Both the position numbers and the translations under genes were made by a program. This document shows positions 1 through 6,996 of a stretch of 41,040 nt of DNA, piece by piece. Under the pieces are notes generated by a model. It had not been told where the DNA came from and ran no database searches. It saw nothing but the letters and a program-made list of their open reading frames with translations. Positions within the stretch are counted from its first letter, which is position 1; each line of letters opens with the position of its first letter. Source of the DNA: Streptomyces mexicanus (GTDB taxonomy: Bacteria > Actinomycetota > Actinomycetes > Streptomycetales > Streptomycetaceae); the NCBI RefSeq assembly GCF_902506575.1, contig NZ_LR732544.1, positions 1,911,574-1,952,613 on the forward strand. The letters run 5' to 3'.

Positions 1-153
1 GGCGAGGACGGGACGGCCCCGCCTCTCACCCGCGAACTCCGGCGCCCTTTCGCCCGATTTGCACTGCCACGCCGAGCCGCCGCACGGGCACGCGCCACGC
101 CCCGGGGCCGGCCCCCTCAAGGGCCGGGCTGTCAGTAGGGGCCCGTATCCTCA

Positions 154-1149
154 GTGACCATGCTCGATGACCGCACGCTCGCAGGCCCCTCCCCCACACC
201 GTGGCCGGCCGCGTATCCGCAGGGATACGCGGTCGTTGACGTGGAGACCACCGGCCTGGCCCGCGACGACCGCATCATCTCCGCGGCGGTCTACCGGCTG
301 GACGCGCGCGGCGAGATCGAGGACCACTGGTACACGCTGGTCAACCCCGAGCGCGACCCGGGCCCGGTGTGGATCCACGGGCTGACGAGCGAACTGCTCG
401 AAGGGGCGCCGCTCTTCGCGGACATCGCCGACGAGTTCGCCTCGCGGCTGGCCGGGCGGGTACTCGTCGCGCACAACGCGGTGTTCGACTGGCAGATGAT
501 CGCCCGGGAGTACGCGCGCGCCCGGCGTGAGGCCCCGGTGCGCCAGCGGCTGTGCACGATCGCGCCCGCCAAGGAGCTGGGCCTGCCGCTGCCCAACCAC
601 AAGCTGGAGTCGCTGGCGGCGCACTTCGGCGTCGTCCAGCGGCGCGCGCACCACGCGCTGGACGATGCGCGGGTGCTGGCGGAGGCGTTCCGGCCGAGCC
701 TGCGGGCCGCGGCGGCCGGCGGCGTCCGGCTGCCGCTGCTGGAGTGCCGGCCGCTGACGGAGTGGTCGGACCGGCCGGTGCCCCGGCAGCAGTCGGGCGG
801 ATACGGCGGCTACCGGCAGAGCGGGTGGCGCCCGTCCCGCAAGCGGCCCGCCTGCCCCTATCCCAACCCGGGACGGTACGAAGAGGGCAAACGCCTCAAG
901 CAGGGCATGCGGGTGGCGTTCTCCGGTGACACCTCCGTGGAGCGGGAGCTGCTGGAGGACCGGGCGACGGAGGCCGGGCTGCACGTCGCGACCAGCCTGT
1001 CGAGGCTGACCAGCCTGCTGGTGACCAATGACCCGGACTCGGGCACCACGAAGGCGGTGAAGGCCCGCCAGTACGGCACACCGGTGGTGGACGAGGCGGC
1101 GTTCGGGCAGCTGCTGCGCGACGTGGAGCCGGCGGACGGCGAGCAGTGA
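154..1149 (+). CDS. DEDDh-family 3'-5' exonuclease with C-terminal BRCT domain
   Basis: Predicted DNA exonuclease related to the proofreading epsilon subunit of DNA polymerase III. Exo I is visible as VVDVETTG (Asp29, Glu31), Exo II lies in HNAVFDW, and Exo III is HHALDDAR around residues 165-171, which places the protein in the DEDDh group. After a basic, glycine-rich linker (about 200-240), residues 243-325 resemble a BRCT domain (KQGMRVAFSGD, then VVDEAAFGQLL). The pairing suggests a role in DNA repair or end processing rather than as a replisome subunit (inference). The start is either GTG 154 or ATG 160. Neither has a Shine-Dalgarno sequence, but a TATCCT -10-like hexamer at 145-150 makes a leaderless or near-leaderless transcript plausible. 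The 331-residue length fits the Streptomyces family. Confidence 0.88.
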   Translation: MTMLDDRTLAGPSPTPWPAAYPQGYAVVDVETTGLARDDRIISAAVYRLDARGEIEDHWYTLVNPERDPGPVWIHGLTSELLEGAPLFADIADEFASRLAGRVLVAHNAVFDWQMIAREYARARREAPVRQRLCTIAPAKELGLPLPNHKLESLAAHFGVVQRRAHHALDDARVLAEAFRPSLRAAAAGGVRLPLLECRPLTEWSDRPVPRQQSGGYGGYRQSGWRPSRKRPACPYPNPGRYEEGKRLKQGMRVAFSGDTSVERELLEDRATEAGLHVATSLSRLTSLLVTNDPDSGTTKAVKARQYGTPVVDEAAFGQLLRDVEPADGEQ

Positions 1150-1256
1150 GCGCCGCGTCGGGGCGGGCGAGCCGCTGACGGGCGTACGGGTGATTGCCGT
1201 GCGACTCGCCCGGCGCCCGCTCGCCCGGGCGGCGGGAGCGGCCCACGCTGTGGCGC

Positions 1257-1490
1257 ATGGCGAGATGCGAAGTATGCGGCAATGACTACGGTATGACCTT
1301 CGAGGTGCACGCCCAGGGCGCGGTGCACGTCTTCGACTGCTTCGCCTGCGCGATCCACCGCATGGCGCCGATCTGTGAGCACTGTCGTGTGCAGATCATC
1401 GGACAGGGCGTCGAGGCCGACGGCCACTGGTACTGCGGCGGGCACTGCGCCCGCGCGGAGGGGAGGGTCGGCATCGTCGACCGTGTCTGA
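1257..1490 (+). CDS. Small eight-cysteine zinc-ribbon-like protein, function unknown
   Basis: A 77-residue protein with four closely spaced cysteine pairs: CEVC (4, 7), CFAC (28, 31), CEHC (40, 43) and CGGHC (60, 64), with His34, His57 and His63 nearby. This pattern predicts two structural zinc sites, as in small treble-clef or LIM-like folds. No catalytic motif is visible. ATG 1257 was chosen over an upstream in-frame ATG at 1194 because the extra 21 residues are Arg/Pro-rich and the zinc motif begins directly after ATG 1257. It lies 107 bp downstream of the exonuclease gene and 49 bp before the SURF1 gene, so it could share a transcript with either. It may act as a protein- or nucleic-acid-binding adaptor (inference only). 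Confidence 0.7.
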   Translation: MARCEVCGNDYGMTFEVHAQGAVHVFDCFACAIHRMAPICEHCRVQIIGQGVEADGHWYCGGHCARAEGRVGIVDRV

Positions 1491-1539
1491 GGGACACCCC
1501 TACCGAAAACACCCCACGGGCAGGAGGTACCGTCGTGGG

Positions 1540-2370
1540 GTGTACCGCTTCCTGTTGACCCGCCAGTGGGTGATCATCACCATCGTCGCGATCGCGTTGA
1601 TCCCGACGATGATCTGGCTGGGTTTCTGGCAGTTGCATCGGCACGACCACCGGCAGGCGCTGAACAAGGTGATCACCGCCTCGCTCGCCGCGAAGCCGGT
1701 TCCGGTCGAGACGCTCACCTCCGTCGGCGGCGCGGTCGCGCACGACGACCTGTACCGCCGGGTGACCGCCAAGGGCCACTTCGACACGGACCACGAGCTG
1801 GTGGTGCGCCGGCGCACCAACGCCGACGACCAGGTCGGCTACCACGTCGTGACCCCGTTCGTCCTCGACGACGGCAGGACGCTGCTGGTCAACCGGGGCT
1901 GGATCCCGGCGCCCGCCTCGCAGACCGCGTTCCCGAAGATCCCCGCCCCCGCCGCGGGTGAGATCACGCTCACCGGCCGGCTGATGCAGGACGAGACGAC
2001 GGCCGCCAGCGGTATCAAGAACGTCAAGGGTCTGCCGGACCGGCAGATCATGTTGATCAACAGCAAGCAGGTCGGCGCGCTGCTGCGGGACTCCGGCGAC
2101 ACCTCCGCCAAGGACGTGCTCGGCGGCTACGTCGAGCTGCTCTCCCCCGCGCCGAAGAACGGCAGCCCCCAGCTGCTGCCCTCCCCCAAGGAGGACAGCA
2201 GCTGGATCGGCGTGGACGACATCAACCTGCCGTACGCCGTCCAGTGGTGGCTGTTCGCGGCCTGCGTCCCCGTCGGCTGGCTGATCCTGGCCCGCCGTGA
2301 ACTGCGTGAGCGGGCGACGGCGGAGCAGGAGAAGGCGGCCGAGCAGGAGGGCGAGCCCGCCGCGGTGTAG
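1540..2370 (+). CDS. SURF1 family cytochrome oxidase assembly protein
   Basis: A 276-residue membrane protein of the SURF1/Shy1 family, which helps assemble haem-copper cytochrome c oxidase. The topology is typical: an N-terminal helix (about residues 9-29, ending LGFWQLHRHDHR), a large extracytoplasmic domain containing VNRGWIP, and a second helix at about 232-252 (WWLFAACVPVGWLILARRE), followed by a charged Glu/Ala tail. GTG 1540 is preferred because it begins exactly at the conserved N-terminus (V/MYRFLLT), and AGGAGG lies at 1522-1527, although the spacing of 12 nt is a little long. The longer in-frame reading from 1375 overlaps the preceding gene and is not family-like. A role in assembling the aerobic terminal oxidase is inferred from the family. 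Confidence 0.88.
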   Translation: MYRFLLTRQWVIITIVAIALIPTMIWLGFWQLHRHDHRQALNKVITASLAAKPVPVETLTSVGGAVAHDDLYRRVTAKGHFDTDHELVVRRRTNADDQVGYHVVTPFVLDDGRTLLVNRGWIPAPASQTAFPKIPAPAAGEITLTGRLMQDETTAASGIKNVKGLPDRQIMLINSKQVGALLRDSGDTSAKDVLGGYVELLSPAPKNGSPQLLPSPKEDSSWIGVDDINLPYAVQWWLFAACVPVGWLILARRELRERATAEQEKAAEQEGEPAAV

Positions 2371-2426
2371 GCCCTGTGCGGGCGTGTCCTGATTGCCGCC
2401 GCCCGCCGCCGGGAAACCGGACATCC

Positions 2427-4232
2427 GTGCATCAGCGGATCGAGGACTACGCGCTCATCGGTGACGAGCAGACCGCCGCCCTGGTCGGCAGGGACGGCTC
2501 GATCGACTGGCTGTGCCTGCCCCGCTTCGACTCCGGCGCCTGTTTCGCACGGCTGCTCGGCGACGAGGAGAACGGCCACTGGCGCATCGCCCCGGAGGGC
2601 GCCGAGGGCCGCCCCTGCACCCGTCGCTCCTACCGTCCGGACACCCTCGTCCTGGACACCGAGTGGGACACGCCCGAGGGGTCCGTCCGGGTCACCGACC
2701 TGATGCCGCAGCGCGACCGCGCGCCCGACCTGGTGCGGATCGTGGAGGGCCTGAGCGGCCGGGTGACCGTGCGCAGCACGCTGCGGCTGCGGTTCGACTA
2801 CGGATCGATCGTGCCGTGGATGCGCCGCTCCGACGGGCACCGGGTCGCCGTCGCCGGACCGGACTCGGTGTGGCTGCGCAGCGAGCCCCCGGTGCGCACC
2901 TGGGGCGAGCGGCTGCGCACCCACGCGCAGTTCGCCGTGGGCCCGGGCGAGAAGGTGGCGTTCGTGCTGACCTGGCACCCCTCGCACGACCCGCGCCCGC
3001 CGCTGATCGACCCGTACCAGGCGCTGGAGCACAGTGTCGCGGACTGGCGGGCCTGGGCCGCCCGCCGCCGCTACACCGGCCCGCCCCGCGACGCCGCGGT
3101 CCGCTCCCTGATCACCCTCAAGGCGCTCACCTACGCCCCCACCGGCGGCATCGTCGCCGCCCCCACCACCTCCCTGCCCGAGGAACCGGGCGGGGTGCGC
3201 AACTGGGACTACCGCTACTGCTGGCTGCGCGACTCCACGCTCACCCTGGGCGCCCTGCTGTCGGCCGGCTACCAGGACGAGGCCGAGGCGTGGCGCGACT
3301 GGCTGCTGCGCGCGGTCGCCGGCAACCCGGCCGACCTGCAGATCATGTACGGCCTGGCGGGCGAACGCCGGCTGCCGGAGTACGAGCTGCCGTGGCTGTC
3401 CGGCTTCGCCGGCTCGGCGCCCGTCCGCATCGGCAACGACGCCGTGCAGCAGCTCCAGCTCGACGTGTACGGCGAGGTGCTGGACTCGCTGTACCTGGCC
3501 CGCCGCTCCGGCCTGCCCTCCAAACCGCACATGTGGGCGATGCAGCGCGCGCTGCTGGACTTCCTGCAACGCTCCTGGCGCCGGCCCGACGAGGGCCTGT
3601 GGGAGGTGCGCGGCGGCCGGCGGCACTTCGTGCACTCCAAGGTGATGGTGTGGGTGGCCGCCGACCGCGCGGTGCGCACCCTGGAGGCGGACCCGTCGCT
3701 GCGCGGCGACCCGCAGGGCTGGCGGGCCCTGCGCGAGGAAGTGCACCGCGAGGTGTGCGAGAAGGGCTACGACCCCGAGCGCAACACCTTCACCCAGTCC
3801 TACGGCTCGCGGGAACTGGACGCCGCCCTGCTGCTGATCCCGCGGGTGGGTTTCCTGCCGCCGGACGATCCGCGGGTGACCGGCACCGTCGACGCGGTCC
3901 GGGCGGAGCTGGGCGAGGGCGGCGGGCTGCTGCGCCGCTACAGCAGCGACACCTCGTCCGTCGACGGGCTGCCCGGCGGTGAGGGCGCCTTCCTGGTGTG
4001 CTCGTTCTGGCTCGCGGACGCGCTGCACCTGACCGGCCGGACCGAGGAGGCCCGGGAGCTGTTCGACCGGCTGGTGGGCCTGGCCAACGACGTCGGGCTG
4101 CTGGCGGAGGAGTACCGGGTGGACGGCGACCCCGCCGCCGGACGGCAGCTGGGCAACTTCCCGCAGGCGTTCAGCCACATCGGCCTGGTGAACACCGCGC
4201 TCGCCCTGTACGGAGACGACCGGGCAGGATAG
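2427..4232 (+). CDS. Glycoside hydrolase family 15 protein (glucoamylase/trehalase-like)
   Basis: A 601-residue cytoplasmic protein with the full actinobacterial GH15 architecture: an N-terminal beta-sandwich region starting IEDYALIGD, DGSIDWLCLPRFDS and an (alpha/alpha)6 barrel marked by NWDYRYCWLRDS, HSKVMVWVAADRA and a C-terminal EEYRVDGD...GNFPQAFSH segment, where the second catalytic carboxylate is expected. Members of this group hydrolyse alpha-glucosides, and several mycobacterial relatives are trehalases; the substrate cannot be settled from sequence. There is no signal peptide. GTG 2427 matches the usual family start (V/MHQRIEDYALIGD). The stop is 5 bp before the next gene, so the two are probably co-transcribed. 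Confidence 0.9.
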   Translation: MHQRIEDYALIGDEQTAALVGRDGSIDWLCLPRFDSGACFARLLGDEENGHWRIAPEGAEGRPCTRRSYRPDTLVLDTEWDTPEGSVRVTDLMPQRDRAPDLVRIVEGLSGRVTVRSTLRLRFDYGSIVPWMRRSDGHRVAVAGPDSVWLRSEPPVRTWGERLRTHAQFAVGPGEKVAFVLTWHPSHDPRPPLIDPYQALEHSVADWRAWAARRRYTGPPRDAAVRSLITLKALTYAPTGGIVAAPTTSLPEEPGGVRNWDYRYCWLRDSTLTLGALLSAGYQDEAEAWRDWLLRAVAGNPADLQIMYGLAGERRLPEYELPWLSGFAGSAPVRIGNDAVQQLQLDVYGEVLDSLYLARRSGLPSKPHMWAMQRALLDFLQRSWRRPDEGLWEVRGGRRHFVHSKVMVWVAADRAVRTLEADPSLRGDPQGWRALREEVHREVCEKGYDPERNTFTQSYGSRELDAALLLIPRVGFLPPDDPRVTGTVDAVRAELGEGGGLLRRYSSDTSSVDGLPGGEGAFLVCSFWLADALHLTGRTEEARELFDRLVGLANDVGLLAEEYRVDGDPAAGRQLGNFPQAFSHIGLVNTALALYGDDRAG

Positions 4233-4237
4233 GGACC

Positions 4238-4993
4238 ATGGATCTTGGACTGAAGGACCGGGTGTACGTCGTCACCGGCGCGACGCGCGGGCTGGGCAAC
4301 GCCGCCGCGCGCGAACTGGTCGCCGACGGGGCCAAGGTGGTCGTCACCGGGCGCGAGGAGAAGCGGGCCGTCGACGCGGCGGCCGAGCTGGGCCCGAACG
4401 CCGTCGGGGTGGCCGTGGACAACGGCGACGCCGAGGCTCCGGAACGGCTCGTCGCGACCGCGCGGGAGCACTTCGGCGGCTTCCACGGCATCCTCATCAG
4501 CGTCGGCGGGCCGCCGCCGGGCTTCGTCGCGGACAACACCGACGACCAGTGGCGGGCGGCGTTCGAGTCGGTGTTCCTGGGCGCGGTGCGGCTGGCCCGC
4601 ACGGCGGCCGCGGAGCTGGAGCCGGGCGGCGTCATCGGCTTCGTGCTGTCCGGCTCGGTGCACGAGCCGATCCCCGGCCTGACCATCTCCAACGGGCTGC
4701 GCCCGGGACTTGCCGGGTTCGCCAAGTCCCTCGCGGACGAACTGGGGCCGCGCGGCATCCGGGTCGTGGGGCTGCTGCCGGCCCGCATCGACACCGACCG
4801 GGTGCGCGAGCTGGACGCCCTGTCGGCCGACCCGGAGGCGACGCGCGCCGCCGGCGAGTCCCGCATTCCGCTGCGCCGCTACGGCACCCCGCAGGAGTTC
4901 GGCCGCACGGCGGCGTTCCTGCTCTCCCCCGCGGCGTCCTACCTGACGGGCATCATGCTCCCGGTGGACGGCGGCTTCCGCCACGGGTTCTAG
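4238..4993 (+). CDS. SDR-family oxidoreductase with non-canonical active site
   Basis: A 251-residue short-chain dehydrogenase/reductase-like protein. The Rossmann nucleotide-binding motif TGATRGLG is intact (residues 13-20), and the C-terminal LPVDGGF is typical of ketoacyl-ACP-reductase-like SDRs. The usual YxxxK catalytic pair is missing: the aligned segment reads SNGLR (about residues 151-155), so Tyr becomes Ser and Lys becomes Arg. This matches a known divergent branch of ketoacyl-reductase-like SDRs that lacks the standard tetrad. Reaction and substrate are therefore unknown. The gene starts 5 bp after the GH15 stop and is probably translated from the same message. Calling it a 3-oxoacyl-ACP reductase would overstate the evidence. 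Confidence 0.85.
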   Translation: MDLGLKDRVYVVTGATRGLGNAAARELVADGAKVVVTGREEKRAVDAAAELGPNAVGVAVDNGDAEAPERLVATAREHFGGFHGILISVGGPPPGFVADNTDDQWRAAFESVFLGAVRLARTAAAELEPGGVIGFVLSGSVHEPIPGLTISNGLRPGLAGFAKSLADELGPRGIRVVGLLPARIDTDRVRELDALSADPEATRAAGESRIPLRRYGTPQEFGRTAAFLLSPAASYLTGIMLPVDGGFRHGF

Positions 4994-5055
4994 CCACTGG
5001 CCACCGCCAGGGACCGGCGCGCGCAGCACGGCTCCGGGGCGCACTGCACGCCTGC

Positions 5056-5213
5056 GGCGCGCGAAGAGGCGCGGGCGGAGGCATACCCGGCCGCGGCGCG
5101 CGGAAAGGCGCGGTCGGAGGCAGACCGGGCGCGGCGCGAATGACGCGCGGGCGCATGTCCGACCGGGCACGGCGCGAGCAGGCGCCGGTGCGCGTGTCAG
5201 ACACCCAGGCGCA
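5056..5213. repeat. Imperfect tandem repeat, four units of about 38-39 bp
   Basis: The 328-bp gap between the SDR gene and the convergent enoyl-CoA hydratase gene holds about four degenerate copies, each starting GGCGCG, at 5056, 5095, 5133 and 5171. Each has a GGCGCGCG-type head and a CGGAGGCA/CGACCGGGC-type tail. The fourth copy is the most diverged. Because the unit is itself rich in GGCGCG, the RNA may form several local helices and could help terminate transcription between the convergent genes. No open reading frame here looks real. Confidence 0.6.
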
Positions 5214-5321
5214 CCGCGCGTGCGCGGCCGGGGTGCGCCCCTGGGGAGAGTGCGCCCCCGATTCCGCGCGCCCACGCGCCCCGTACCGCACACTGCGCGC
5301 ACCCACGCCCACCGCGCCCGC

Positions 5322-6164
5322 TCAGTCCCCGAGGCCCGCCAGGTCGCGCAGGCGGCGGGACTGGGACTGCCGTTCGGCGGCGCGCTGTTCGTCGTAGGTG
5401 CGGTCCTGGACGCCCTGGAGCAGCGCCTTGGTCTCGATCACGGCGTCGCGGGGCGCGGCCAGGATCGCCGAGGCGAGGTCGTGCGCTGCCGCGTCCAGCT
5501 GGTCGCGGGGCACGGCGAGGTTCGCCAGCCCGGTGTTCACCGCCTCCTCGGCGGTCACGAACCGGCCGGTCAGGCACATCTCCAGCGCACGGCCGTAGCC
5601 GACCAGCCCCACCAGCGGGTGGGTGCCGGCCAGGTCGGGCACCAGCCCGAGGCTGGTCTCGCGCATCGCGAACTGCACGTCGTCGGCGACGACGCGCAGG
5701 TCACAGGCGAGCGCGAGCTGGAAGCCCGCCCCGATGGCATGTCCCTGCACAGCGGCGATGGACACGAGATCCCTGCGCCGCCACCAGGTGAAGGCCTCCT
5801 GGTAGCCGGCGATGGTCGCGTCCAGCTCGGCGTCGCTGCCGCGCGCCAGGTCGAGGAACGACGGCTCGCCGTCGAACCCCTCCGGCGTGAATGCCTGCCG
5901 GTCGAGGCCGGCGGAGAAGGACTTGCCCTCAGCGCGCAGCAGCACGACGCGGACGGAGCCCGGCAGCAGCCGTCCCGCCTCGGTGAGCGCCCGCCACAGG
6001 GCGGGGCTCTGCGCGTTGCGCTTGGCGGGGTTGGTCAGCGTCACCGTCGCGACCGCGTCGTCGACGGTGAGCCGTACGCCGTCCTTGTCGAGGATGTGGG
6101 GAATGTCGTCTACCGGGTCGCGTCCCTCACGTACCGGATCGAGGTCGTGCTCGGGCGAAGCCAT
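5322..6164 (-). CDS. Enoyl-CoA hydratase/isomerase family protein
   Basis: A 280-residue crotonase-superfamily protein. The two oxyanion-hole segments are clear: FSAGLD (residues 83-88) and GHAIGAGFQLALACD (141-155). The next segment, RETSLGLVPDLAGTH (168-182), carries the acidic residues Glu169 and Asp177 where the family places its acid/base groups, but which one acts is uncertain. It probably handles an acyl-CoA in fatty-acid or amino-acid breakdown; the exact substrate cannot be read. ATG 6164 is preceded by GGAGG at good spacing. A 30-residue acidic N-terminal extension before the crotonase core may be disordered. The gene lies downstream of gbn on the same strand but is separated by two strong hairpins, so it is probably transcribed separately. 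Confidence 0.87.
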   Translation of the reverse strand: MASPEHDLDPVREGRDPVDDIPHILDKDGVRLTVDDAVATVTLTNPAKRNAQSPALWRALTEAGRLLPGSVRVVLLRAEGKSFSAGLDRQAFTPEGFDGEPSFLDLARGSDAELDATIAGYQEAFTWWRRRDLVSIAAVQGHAIGAGFQLALACDLRVVADDVQFAMRETSLGLVPDLAGTHPLVGLVGYGRALEMCLTGRFVTAEEAVNTGLANLAVPRDQLDAAAHDLASAILAAPRDAVIETKALLQGVQDRTYDEQRAAERQSQSRRLRDLAGLGD

Positions 6165-6193
6165 GGTGCGCCTCCGATGGGTGCGGTCGACGT

Positions 6194-6214
6194 GGCTGCC
6201 CTGCGCGGGCAGCC
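6194..6214. other. Perfect 7-bp hairpin in the leader of the enoyl-CoA hydratase gene
   Basis: GGCTGCC (6194-6200) and GGCAGCC (6208-6214) form a perfect stem with a 7-nt loop, 30 bp upstream of the hydratase start codon on the minus strand. It may be a second terminator arm for gbn or a structured 5' leader for the hydratase gene. No U-tract follows it. Confidence 0.45.
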
Positions 6215-6232
6215 GTAAGCGACTGCACAGTA

Positions 6233-6297
6233 ACCACCCGGCCGCTCCAGGGATCCCCCGGCCCCCGCAGGAGCCCGGGGAAGGCCGACCGGGTGGT
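6233..6297 (-). terminator. Probable nested-hairpin terminator after gbn
   Basis: ACCACCCGG (6233-6241) pairs perfectly with CCGGGTGGT (6289-6297). Inside it a second stem, CCCCGG (6256-6261) with CCGGGG (6275-6280), can form. The structure lies 30 bp past the gbn stop codon on the minus strand. There is no strong U-run, as is usual for Streptomyces hairpin terminators. Confidence 0.55.
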
Positions 6298-6326
6298 CAC
6301 CACCGAAGCCGATGGGCCGCCCGGGG

Positions 6327-6548
6327 TCAGGCCTGCTGGGCCTTCTTGCCCCGCGTTGCCCCGCCACGCCCACGGAGCGTGACACCCGACTCGCTGAGCA
6401 TGCGGTGCACGAAGCCATACGAGCGGCCGGTTTCCTCGGCCAACGCCCGAATGCTCGCACCGGCGTCGTACTTCTTCTTCAGGTCTGCCGCGAGCTTGTC
6501 GCGCGCGGCGCCGGTCACCCGGCTGCCCTTCTTCAGAGTCTCGGCCAC
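6327..6548 (-). CDS. gbn: Gbn, GATC-binding small nucleoid-associated protein
   Basis: A 73-residue basic protein: a lysine-rich N-terminal helix (AARDKLAADLKKKYDAG), a helix-turn-helix (ASIRALAEETGRSYGFVHRML, about residues 31-51) and a basic tail (RGRGGATRGKKA). Size, sequence and position beside an ABC-F gene match SCO1839/Gbn of S. coelicolor, reported as a nucleoid-associated protein that binds very many chromosomal GATC-core sites and affects development and antibiotic production (known of the ortholog, from memory). GTG 6548 is chosen because GAGGAGG lies just upstream at 5-6 nt spacing and the homology starts exactly there. The much longer in-frame reading to 6860 has no family support. 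The upstream region holds a cluster of GATC sites, suggesting self-binding (inference). Confidence 0.88.
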   Translation of the reverse strand: MAETLKKGSRVTGAARDKLAADLKKKYDAGASIRALAEETGRSYGFVHRMLSESGVTLRGRGGATRGKKAQQA

Positions 6549-6996
6549 CCGTGCCTCCTCATGGGAAGTGCGCTCTGGTCCCCTCATGATCACCCCTCCG
6601 GGGCCCGATGGCCACCCATTCGGCAAGGTCCGTGAGACAGGGTTGTGACGACAGGAGCACATCCCCACAAGCGGAATCGAGCATTCCACCGGGCGTCGCC
6701 CATACCGCCGAACGGGTTGTTCCGGGAAGTGCCAGGTCAGCGGCGCGGCGGGCCGAACCCTTGGCAGATAAGGGTTCGGCCGCGCACTCGGTGCATGACA
6801 CACCGGGCGATGAGGAGATCTCACACAGATGACGGACCGGGAATAGGCCGAATGATCCATACGCCCTTGATCGGGGCCGGTCGCCCGGGCCCGGGCGCCG
6901 CTTTTCCTGCCCGATCGGGCGGGGGCGCGGCCCTGGCCCGGTCAGGCCGGGACGTCGTCTCCGCCCGGTCGGGCCCGGGCGCCCCGTCCGGCCCGG
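6549..6996. promoter_or_regulatory. gbn upstream region with five GATC sites
   Basis: This 448-bp gene-free stretch between the ABC-F gene and gbn contains GATC at 6588, 6818, 6854, 6869 and 6913. With about 72% G+C roughly one would be expected by chance (estimated from base composition). Because GATC is the reported core recognised by Gbn, the region is a candidate autoregulatory platform. The stretch near the ABC-F end (about 6880-6990) is low-complexity, with repeated GCCCGGTC/GGCCCGGGC words. Confidence 0.5.
6752..6782. other. Perfect 12-bp inverted repeat upstream of gbn
   Basis: GGCCGAACCCTT (6752-6763) is followed by a 7-nt loop and its exact complement AAGGGTTCGGCC (6771-6782). It lies about 205 bp upstream of the gbn start, midway between gbn and the ABC-F gene. 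It could be a terminator for the ABC-F transcript (minus strand), a leader structure in gbn mRNA, or a protein operator. The perfect symmetry is above background for this window. Confidence 0.55.

Noticed and set aside
1..153. A gene in the first 153 bases
   Set aside because: No convincing reading frame with a start and family motif; it appears to be upstream spacer with a short GGCCGG-type inverted repeat.
2127..4178. A 683-codon minus-strand open frame opposite the GH15 gene
   Set aside because: No recognisable motifs and low-complexity composition; the plus strand encodes a full GH15 protein.
6549..6860. Longer version of gbn starting at 6860
   Set aside because: The extra 104 residues are Pro/Arg-rich and lack homology, and a very strong ribosome-binding site sits directly before GTG 6548.
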